From: Oscillibacter sp.
Lineage (GTDB): Bacteria > Bacillota > Clostridia > Oscillospirales > Oscillospiraceae
Reading direction: 5' to 3'
NCBI GenBank assembly: GCA_022801815.1
Contig: JAAWTB010000004.1
Span: 1 to 32,902, forward strand
Length of the DNA: 32,902 nt
Shown here: piece after piece, positions 26,058 through 32,902 of the stretch
Position numbering within the stretch: the stretch's first letter is position 1
How the letters are laid out: each line of letters opens with the position of its first letter
Position numbers and translations under genes: made by a program
The notes under the pieces: generated by a model
What the model was told of the DNA's origin: nothing
The model's database searches: none
What the model saw: only the letters and a program-made list of their open reading frames with translations

Positions 26058-26154
26058 GGCGGACCCTCCCCAGTTTTCCAAGTCTTTCTTTGTTCATTAT
26101 ACCCTCTGCGGTACAAGGTTGTTGAATTTTCTGTAAAGATTCCGGCGGACCGCC

Positions 26155-27312
26155 TCAGCCCAAACCCACTTCCCGGTAGGCGGCGCACACGCCCCCCGCC
26201 TCCCGGGCGGCGGTGAGGAAGGACCGAAGGCCCGCCGGCCCGGCGGCGTCCCCCAGCCAGACGGAGGCGTCCCCCTGCCAGGAAGCCAGCCGCCGGATCA
26301 GCTCCTGGGCCCCGGAGGCGTTTTGCAGGGCATAGCCGCTTCGGTTCAGATCCGGCTGGAGGCAGCGGAAGCCCGCCTCTTCGGCGGCCTGAAGCGCCTG
26401 CGCCCCGCCGCCCGGAAGATAGGCCAGGCGCGTCTTTCCGCAGGCCGCCCGGTAAAGGGCGGCGTTCCCCTCCTCCAGCTGCTCGGTTACGGTCCGGTCC
26501 GGGCGGCCGGCGTCCACCAGGATGCCCACGCTCTGCCCCTGTGCAAGAAGGCGGCGCAGGGTTCCCCCCTGCCGCTCCATCTCCTCCGGCGTGAAAAAGA
26601 AGGCGGCCCCCGCGTTATAGGCGGCCAGAGCGTCCGCCATTGCAGACGCGTTGCTTCCCGCTTTCAGGCACAGGGCCACGCGCTTCCCGTCCAGCCCGGC
26701 GGCGGGGTCCTGAACCTCGGCGGGAACAGTGGGCCGAACGGTTCCGCCAGGTGCCCCGCCCTCGGTGGGAGCCGTCTCCTTGGCCCGGATATAATCAGCG
26801 TAAACGGAGTTCATGGAGTACTGTGCCGCGTCGGCAAACAGCTTGTCCGACACACTGTATCCCGGCTGACGGAGCCAGACCATACTGCCATGCTCCACCT
26901 CAATCACGGAGTACACCAGGTCGAAGTACCGGGACACCGTGTTGGCGGGAACGAACACTGTGCCGTTGCGCTGGATGGCCCCGGGGTAATAGGCGGCGCC
27001 GTCGTTGTCCAGGGCGCAGTTTTCGGAGAGGGTATAGGTCAAAGACCGTCCGCCGCTGTAGAGAACCAGGCGGCTCTGATCGTTGTTGAACACCTGGGAG
27101 ATGCCCAGGGACTCCCGGCCCGCCCCGGTGAAGATGGAGCTGGCGATGTAGACATAGCCGCCGCTCCAAAAAGGCATCGTGTTGTCCGACAGGGGCAGGA
27201 CATAGCTGCCCACGGCGGTGAAATAGACCCGGTCCGCCGCCCGGGCAGGGGGAAGGGAAAGCTGGAACGCCAGCAGAAAACACAGCAGCAAGGCCGCCGC
27301 CCGCCGTTTCAT
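26155..27312 (-). CDS. Secreted protein with copper-amine-oxidase-N-like domain and a NodB-like, possibly degenerate C-terminal domain
   Basis: Signal peptide RRAAALLLCFLLAFQLSLPPARA; YYPGAIQRNGTVFVPANTVSRYFDLVYSVIEVEHGSMVWL; GKRVALCLKAG..; ATG 27312 with AGGAGG RBS. Confidence 0.75.
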   Translation of the reverse strand: MKRRAAALLLCFLLAFQLSLPPARAADRVYFTAVGSYVLPLSDNTMPFWSGGYVYIASSIFTGAGRESLGISQVFNNDQSRLVLYSGGRSLTYTLSENCALDNDGAAYYPGAIQRNGTVFVPANTVSRYFDLVYSVIEVEHGSMVWLRQPGYSVSDKLFADAAQYSMNSVYADYIRAKETAPTEGGAPGGTVRPTVPAEVQDPAAGLDGKRVALCLKAGSNASAMADALAAYNAGAAFFFTPEEMERQGGTLRRLLAQGQSVGILVDAGRPDRTVTEQLEEGNAALYRAACGKTRLAYLPGGGAQALQAAEEAGFRCLQPDLNRSGYALQNASGAQELIRRLASWQGDASVWLGDAAGPAGLRSFLTAAREAGGVCAAYREVGLG

Positions 27313-27583
27313 AAGCCGTTCCTCCTTCGTAAATCCTGTTGAAAACCAGTATATTTTATAGTCAACGCACATGAAAAGAATCATCCTGATTCGTTTCAAT
27401 CTGGCGGCAGAAGAACTGCCGCCAGGGACCGCATAAGCGGCCCCTGTGCCTGACTTCATAGTGAAAGCACACGGGCAAAGCCCGTCCAGCGGTCCTTCCG
27501 GCCGCCGGTGGAACATCCGCAAATTGCGGATGTTCAAGCGCTTCAACTATATCACACCCGGGCTAGGTTTGTAAAGCCCGCCG

Positions 27584-28621
27584 TCAGCCCCGGTAGGGCT
27601 CCACGGTGACGCCGGTGTAATAATGGGTCAAAATCTCCCGGTAGTCCGCTCCCGCCGCCGCCATGGCGCTGGCCCCGTACTGGCTCAAGCCCACGCCGTG
27701 GCCGTAACCGGTGACAAAGAAGACCATTTTGCCGTCCTGTACCTCCCAGGTAAAGCATGCGGACCGGAGCCCCAGGGCGGAGCGCACCTGAGTTCCCTTC
27801 GCCGTCACGCCGCCCACTAAGACCGTGGCCACGCTCCCGGCTTCGTCGGCGGCGGGATCTTTGAGCCAGTCCTCCATGCCGCCGGTGAAGTCCGCCTCCG
27901 GGAAGGCGGACCGGAGCTTGGCCTTCAGCTCCTCCGCCGTAAATTCCACCCGGCTGTAATACTGGGGGATACGGTCGCCCGGCTCTGGGGAATCCACCGC
28001 CTGGAGGTAGGGCAGGTCGTTCACCCATACCTCTCCCGCCGCCCGGGTCAGCCCCGCCGAGGAAGAGTGAAACACCGCCAGAATGGGCACGCCGCCATAG
28101 AGAATGGTCTCGCCGTCGGTCTCCCGCACCGCCGCCTCTACTTTAGCCTCGTAGGCGCCGGCGTTCTCCCCCCAGTTGGACCGGGCGCGATCCTCGCCGA
28201 TATACGCCTGGCAGCAGGTGCTGTCCGTGCAGATATCGGCGGTCTCCCCGTGATTTCCGCCGGATTGGAGCTTGTACAGCGTATAGGTCCGGGCGGCCAC
28301 CGCCTGGGCCTTCAGGGCCTCCGCCTCAAACGAGGCAGGCATCTCCGCCCGGACCACCCCCACCAAATAGGTTCCCAGGTCCATCTCCAAAACCTCCTCC
28401 CCGTCCAGCACCCGGAGCATTCTGGACGCATCCAGATCGCCGGCGGCCAGGGAGGGCGGCGGGTCCTCCCGCTCCGTCTCGTCCACCGGCTCTTCCTGCC
28501 CGAAGAGAGCCGGGCGGAAGGGGACCACCACCAGAAGCGGCAGCAAAAACAGCGCCAGCAGCAGCAGTGCCGACACGGCGATGGACTGGCTGATCTGGCT
28601 TCTCCGTCTTTTTTTTCTCAT
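27584..28621 (-). CDS. SpoIID/LytB domain-containing protein
   Basis: ORF 345 aa; DLGTYLVGVVRAEMPASFEAEALKAQAVAARTYTL, FHSSSAGLTRAAGEVWVNDLPYLQAVDSPE, GYGHGVGLSQYGASAMA. Confidence 0.94.
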   Translation of the reverse strand: MRKKRRRSQISQSIAVSALLLLALFLLPLLVVVPFRPALFGQEEPVDETEREDPPPSLAAGDLDASRMLRVLDGEEVLEMDLGTYLVGVVRAEMPASFEAEALKAQAVAARTYTLYKLQSGGNHGETADICTDSTCCQAYIGEDRARSNWGENAGAYEAKVEAAVRETDGETILYGGVPILAVFHSSSAGLTRAAGEVWVNDLPYLQAVDSPEPGDRIPQYYSRVEFTAEELKAKLRSAFPEADFTGGMEDWLKDPAADEAGSVATVLVGGVTAKGTQVRSALGLRSACFTWEVQDGKMVFFVTGYGHGVGLSQYGASAMAAAGADYREILTHYYTGVTVEPYRG

Positions 28622-28843
28622 GGGACTTCCTCCTTTGTAGCGGGGCGGAATATGTGTTCCACCCTATGCGGCAAGGGGTGGGAACATGCCCGGCTTGGGG
28701 AATTTTGGTAAACTTATAGTATTGTACGCCATAGTATATGCCAAAACGTACTGGCTTATCGACACGTTTCCCCAGCATAACCTCCTGCGGCGGAGGGCGG
28801 CAAGGCGGGTCCCGTTCCGCCGGGATTCGCCGCGAAATAGGGC

Positions 28844-28872
28844 TTGAAACCGCCCGCCGGATTCGCTATACT
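28844..28872 (+). promoter_or_regulatory. Putative sigma-70 promoter of the aminotransferase gene
   Basis: TTGAAA - 17 nt - TATACT. Confidence 0.7.
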
Positions 28873-28911
28873 AAGCTGTATCAAAAGCACTGACAGAAAG
28901 GACGGATTTTT

Positions 28912-30186
28912 ATGAAGCCTTATGCCGCGCTCACCCCGGCGGAGCGGAAAGACGAATACGCCCGCCTGAAAGCCGAATTCGACGCCTTGAAAGCGAAAGG
29001 ACTCAGCCTGAACATGGCCCGGGGCAAGCCCGGAAAACAGCAGCTGGACCTGGTCAGCGATATTTTCGGCCTGATGCAAAACCCCGGGGACTATGTTTCC
29101 GACGGCATCGACGTGCGGAACTACGGCGAGATGAACGGCCTCCCCGCCGCCCGGCGGCTCTTCGCGGACATCCTGGGCTGTAAGATGGAGCAGGTCTTCG
29201 TGGGGGGCAGCTCCAGCCTTCAACTTATGTACGACACCATCGCCAAGGCCTACACCCACGGCCTGCTCCACAGCCCCCGGCCCTGGTGCAAAGAGGAAAC
29301 CGTCAAATGGCTCTGCCCCGCCCCCGGCTATGACCGGCACTTCAAGGTCACGGAGGCCTTCGGCTTCCAGCTTATCGCCATCCCCATGACCGACGGCGGC
29401 CCGGATATGGACGCCGTGGAGGCGGCGGTTCAGGACCCAGCGGTCAAGGGCATTTGGTGCGTCCCCAAGTACTCCAACCCCGAGGGGGTCATCTACTCCC
29501 AGGAGACCATCCGCCGCATGGCGGCCCTGTCCCCCGCCGCGCCGGATCTCCTCATTATGTGGGACAACGCATACTGCGTCCATGAGTTCGAGGGGGACTA
29601 CGCGCCCTTCCCGGACATCCTGTCCATCTGCGCGGAGGCCGGACACCCCGACCTGGTATTTGAATTTGCCTCCACGTCAAAGATCACCCTCCCCGGCGCG
29701 GGCGTGGCCTGCTTCGCCTGCTCCGAGGCCAACATGACCCACATGGAGAAGCTCCTCACCCCCCAGGTCATCAGCTTCGACAAGGTCAACCAGCAGCGTC
29801 ATGTCCTCTACCTCCGGGATAAGGCCCACACCCTGGAGCTGATGAAGAAGCACGCCGCCGTCATGGGTCCCAAGTTCCGCTGCGTGGCGGATACGCTGGA
29901 CAGGGAAATTGCCCCGCTGGACATCGCCGCCTGGCGGCGGCCCAAGGGCGGGTACTTCGTCTCTTTCAACGCCATGCCCGGCACCGCCAAGCGGACCCTG
30001 GCCCTGTGCAAAGAGGCCGGCGTCACCATGACCAGCGCCGGGGCCACTTTCCCCTATGGGAAGGATCTCCAGGACAGCAATATCCGCATTGCTCCCTCCC
30101 TGCCCCCGGTGGAGGAGCTGGAGCAGGCCATGGCTGTGTTCTGCGTCTGCCTCAAGCTGGCCGCGCTGGAGAAATTAGGCGTATGA
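28912..30186 (+). CDS. Pyridoxal-phosphate aminotransferase (aspartate aminotransferase-like, PF12897-type)
   Basis: ORF 424 aa; LSLNMARGKPGKQQLDL, CVPKYSNPEGVIYS, ASTSKITLPGAGVACFA. Confidence 0.92.
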   Translation: MKPYAALTPAERKDEYARLKAEFDALKAKGLSLNMARGKPGKQQLDLVSDIFGLMQNPGDYVSDGIDVRNYGEMNGLPAARRLFADILGCKMEQVFVGGSSSLQLMYDTIAKAYTHGLLHSPRPWCKEETVKWLCPAPGYDRHFKVTEAFGFQLIAIPMTDGGPDMDAVEAAVQDPAVKGIWCVPKYSNPEGVIYSQETIRRMAALSPAAPDLLIMWDNAYCVHEFEGDYAPFPDILSICAEAGHPDLVFEFASTSKITLPGAGVACFACSEANMTHMEKLLTPQVISFDKVNQQRHVLYLRDKAHTLELMKKHAAVMGPKFRCVADTLDREIAPLDIAAWRRPKGGYFVSFNAMPGTAKRTLALCKEAGVTMTSAGATFPYGKDLQDSNIRIAPSLPPVEELEQAMAVFCVCLKLAALEKLGV

Positions 30187-31052
30187 GATACTACGGCAGC
30201 GTATACCGCCCCCCCTCCGAGGCGCGAAGCCTCATCGTTCAGGTGACCTACGGGTGCAGCCACAACACCTGCGCCTTTTGCAGCATGTACAAGGAGAAGC
30301 GTTTCTCCGTCCGTCCTCTGGAGGAGGTGCTGGAGGACTTCCAGATGGCCCGGCAGGTTTACCGCCGCGTGGAAAAGGTCTTCCTGGCGGACGGAGACGC
30401 CCTGGTGCGGAAGGCTGCGGAGCTTTACACCATCCTGGACACGGTGCGGGAGCTGTTCCCGGAGTGCCGCCAGGTGACCAGCTACGCCTCCCCCGCCTCC
30501 ATCCGTATCCGGACGGAGGAGGAGCTGCGGGCCCTTCGGGAGAAGGGGCTGACGATGGTCTATATGGGCCTGGAATCCGGCAGCGACCAGGTGCTGACCC
30601 TGATGCACAAGGGCCACCCGGCCTCGGAAATCATTGAGATGGGCCAAAAGGTCCGAAATTGCGGCATCGCCCTCTCCGTTACGGCCATCACCGGCCTGGG
30701 CGGGCAGCCGCTGCTGGAGCGCCACGCTCTGGACACCGCCGCCGCCTTCAACGCCATGAACCCGGAGTATATCGGGCTGCTGACGCTGATGGTAGAGCCG
30801 GAGACCCCCCTCTACGACTGGGTCCGCGGGGGAACCTTCCAGCTTCTCACCCAGTCCCAGGTGCTGGAGGAGACCCGGCTGCTGGTGGAACATCTCGACA
30901 GCCCCGGCAGCGTGTTCCGTATGAACCACGCCAGCAATTACCTGGTCCTCCGGGGAACGCTGAACCAGGATAAGGCCGCCATGCTGGCGGAGATTCAGCG
31001 CGCCGAGAGGGATTTGACCCGCCTCCGGCCGGAGTCCTGGCGGGGACTGTAA
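30183..31052 (+). CDS. Radical SAM protein
   Basis: VTYGCSHNTCAFCSMYKEKRF CxxxxxCxxC cluster motif (GCSHNTCAFC), FLADGDAL, YMGLESGSDQVL; ATG overlaps the aminotransferase stop (ATGA). Confidence 0.93.
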   Translation: MRYYGSVYRPPSEARSLIVQVTYGCSHNTCAFCSMYKEKRFSVRPLEEVLEDFQMARQVYRRVEKVFLADGDALVRKAAELYTILDTVRELFPECRQVTSYASPASIRIRTEEELRALREKGLTMVYMGLESGSDQVLTLMHKGHPASEIIEMGQKVRNCGIALSVTAITGLGGQPLLERHALDTAAAFNAMNPEYIGLLTLMVEPETPLYDWVRGGTFQLLTQSQVLEETRLLVEHLDSPGSVFRMNHASNYLVLRGTLNQDKAAMLAEIQRAERDLTRLRPESWRGL

Positions 31053-31070
31053 CACATTCGCAGCCATACG

Positions 31071-31106
31071 GCAAACGGGACCCTGCGGGGTCCCGTTTGC
31101 TTTTTT
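31071..31106. terminator. Rho-independent terminator
   Basis: GCAAACGGGACCC-TGCG-GGGTCCCGTTTGC-TTTTTT. Confidence 0.93.
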
Positions 31107-31108
31107 GT

Positions 31109-32350
31109 TCAGGCCAGCTCCGCCACCGCTACGTACACGTTGGAAATCTCATACCAGACAGCGAAGTCCACGCTCCCCGTCTGGGGCAGGTGGAAAATCT
31201 TCTGGAACTCCGTTACCGCCGCCTGGGTGGCGGAGCCATAGACGCCGTCCGCCGGGATCTTGGGAATGGCGGGGAAATTGTCCGCGATGCGGTTGAGCTG
31301 GTTTTGTATGGTCCGTACCGCCTCTCCCTCGCTGCCCAGAGTCAGCACCTCGCCGTCATAGGACAGGGGGACACCCTCCACCTTCTCCGCGCTCTTAAGG
31401 TAGACTTCCGAACCGTAGTATTTCCGAAGGATGCTCACCGCGTCCCAGCCCTGCTCCCCCAGGGCCTGGGAGCCCCACTGGCTCAGTCCCTGGCACTGGG
31501 TCCGCCGCCCGTCGCAATATTGGGTGAACAACGGCTGGGCGATGCCCTCCTTGGTGACATAAGTGGTGAACAGATCATCCACCACCACGCCGATCTCCTC
31601 GAAGATCGTCCGGCCATGGGAATAGGACTGGTCGAAGGCCGTGGAACTGGTAATGGTGAAGTCGTAGCCCTTCCCCCGGTACCACTCCGTGTATACCCGG
31701 TTGAGAGTGAAGGATATGATGGCCAGCACATTGGCCTTGATGGCCTCGGTGCGCCAGGTGGAGTAAATCTCGCTGCACGCCACGTTCTTCACATAGTCCT
31801 TGAACCGCACCCAGTAATTGGGGGCCGAGGCGTCGTCCGGCCGCCCGGCGTGGACCACCACGTATTCCGGGATCACCGGCTCCGGCAGCACCACCAGCCC
31901 CGACTGCTCCGGCAGGGGCTTGACCTCCTCCTCCGGCGGCCGGGAGGAAGGCTCTCCCCAGAGGGCGTGAGGCGGCAGCAGCACATTGTGTACATTAAAG
32001 CCCCCCGCCCGGGCCGGCGCCAAGGGCATCCGCTGGATGGCGCGCCCCGCGGGCAGCAGTTCCACGCCGCCGGTGTGAAGGGTCTCCCAGCCCTCGGCGG
32101 AAACGGTGACATTATAGACGGCATAGGGCCGCTGCTCCCCCGCTCCCTCCTCTGACACCGACAGCTCCATGGGCGGCGCGGGCAGCTCCACAAAGGGGGT
32201 CTGTCCCGAGGAATCGGTGACGGCCTCCTCCAGAACCCTGCCGTCTGCCGGGTCGCTGATGCGGACTCTCGCTCCCGGAATGGGCTCCGGGCTCTCTCCC
32301 GCCGTAACAAAAATTTGCAGATCGCCTTTGTCCAGATAGGTTGGATTCAT
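31109..32350 (-). CDS. SpoIID-like / peptidoglycan-binding domain protein
   Basis: ORF 413 aa; CSEIYSTWRTEAIKANVLAIISFTLNRVYTEWY, QCQGLSQWGSQALGEQGWDAVSILRKYYGSEV, PG-binding repeat LGSEGEAVRTIQNQLNRIADNFPAIPKIPADGVYGSATQAAVTEFQK. Confidence 0.85.
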   Translation of the reverse strand: MNPTYLDKGDLQIFVTAGESPEPIPGARVRISDPADGRVLEEAVTDSSGQTPFVELPAPPMELSVSEEGAGEQRPYAVYNVTVSAEGWETLHTGGVELLPAGRAIQRMPLAPARAGGFNVHNVLLPPHALWGEPSSRPPEEEVKPLPEQSGLVVLPEPVIPEYVVVHAGRPDDASAPNYWVRFKDYVKNVACSEIYSTWRTEAIKANVLAIISFTLNRVYTEWYRGKGYDFTITSSTAFDQSYSHGRTIFEEIGVVVDDLFTTYVTKEGIAQPLFTQYCDGRRTQCQGLSQWGSQALGEQGWDAVSILRKYYGSEVYLKSAEKVEGVPLSYDGEVLTLGSEGEAVRTIQNQLNRIADNFPAIPKIPADGVYGSATQAAVTEFQKIFHLPQTGSVDFAVWYEISNVYVAVAELA

Positions 32351-32433
32351 AACGGCGCTCCTCCTTTCCGTATACTATCCTATGCGGGCGGGTGCGGCTG
32401 GGCCCACGCCGCCCCGCCAGGACAGGAGGTTTT

Positions 32434-32902
32434 ATGGAATACATCATCAAATACACGGGGAATATCCTCTCCCTGGGCTATCCCACCGAGCTGCTGGACG
32501 CCCAGTTTGCCATCATGGAGCTGGATGCCCAGGACCCGGAGCGGCTTTTGGAACATCGGCAGGTCACCTGCTTTGAGGCCGCCCGGCGGCTCAGCGGCCT
32601 GGCGGACCGGAGTCTGGAGGCCGCCTGCATCCCTCCGGTCCAGCGGGAAACCGGCCTGGGCCTGACGGGCCAGGGGGTTCTCATCGGCTTTGTGGACTCC
32701 GGGCTAGACCTGTACCACCCGGAGTTCCTGGGGGAGGACGGAAACAGCCGGGTGGTGGCCCTCTGGGACATGACGGCCCAGGGGACGCCTCCCAGGGGCT
32801 TCCTCCACGGGGCGTTCTATTCCAGGGAGGAGATTGCCGCCGGCCTGGTCCCCCACACCGATCTGGCCGGCCATGGCCCCGCCGTGGCCGCCATTGCCGC
32901 CG
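32434..32902 (+). CDS. S8 family (subtilisin/Csp-like) serine peptidase, N-terminal part, truncated by the window edge
   Basis: Manual translation MEYIIKYTGNILSLGYPTELLDAQFAIMELDA..LTGQGVLIGFVDSGLDLYHPEF..DLAGHGPAVAAIAA; AGGAGG RBS; missing from the ORF track because it has no stop. Confidence 0.9.
   Translation, partial: MEYIIKYTGNILSLGYPTELLDAQFAIMELDAQDPERLLEHRQVTCFEAARRLSGLADRSLEAACIPPVQRETGLGLTGQGVLIGFVDSGLDLYHPEFLGEDGNSRVVALWDMTAQGTPPRGFLHGAFYSREEIAAGLVPHTDLAGHGPAVAAIAA

Noticed and set aside
30054-31067. 337-aa minus-strand ORF and other overlapping ORFs opposite the radical SAM gene
   Set aside because: Antisense to a well-supported radical SAM coding region.
1-32902. tRNA, rRNA or known riboswitch
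   Set aside because: No cloverleaf, rRNA-like or recognisable riboswitch core sequence was seen by eye; a tRNAscan/Infernal run would be needed to exclude them.

Overview
The window is about 33 kb of a GC-rich chromosome, probably a Clostridia/Oscillospiraceae-type Firmicute (inferred from gene content: SpoIID-like proteins, Csp-like S8 protease, YesMN-type regulators). From left to right: (1) the left edge has a small serine recombinase followed, on the same strand, by what looks like the N-terminus of a TnpB/OrfB protein cut by the window edge. (2) A long minus-strand operon, about 11.8 kb down to 1.0 kb, lies divergent from a LacI-family regulator. It encodes a Gfo/Idh/MocA dehydrogenase, TIM-barrel isomerase, NagB-like protein, PfkB kinase, YcxB-like protein, divergent GDPD, a complete PotABCD/Fbp-like ABC transporter, an unknown 162-aa protein and a CehA/McbA-type PHP hydrolase. 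It looks like an uncharacterised uptake and catabolism system. (3) From 13.2 to 16.4 kb there is a 164-bp MITE-like element with TA-flanked inverted repeats, followed by a compressed fossil of a carbohydrate-utilisation locus: GH94 phosphorylase, YesM-type kinase, sugar-binding lipoprotein, two permeases and a YesN-type regulator. Most of these have lost internal segments, and there are frameshifts, a lost start codon and an in-frame amber codon. (4) From 16.4 to 32.9 kb the genes are mostly ordinary: YaaA, peptide deformylase-like, GNAT, acyl-ACP thioesterase, split ThrE exporter, SUFU-domain protein, exonuclease III, HtrA plus a two-component system, a copper-amine-oxidase-N-like protein, SpoIID-like proteins, aminotransferase, radical SAM protein and a Csp-like S8 protease truncated by the window edge. 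I saw no CRISPR array, rRNA or tRNA. All calls come from reading the sequence and recalled family motifs; no searches were run.
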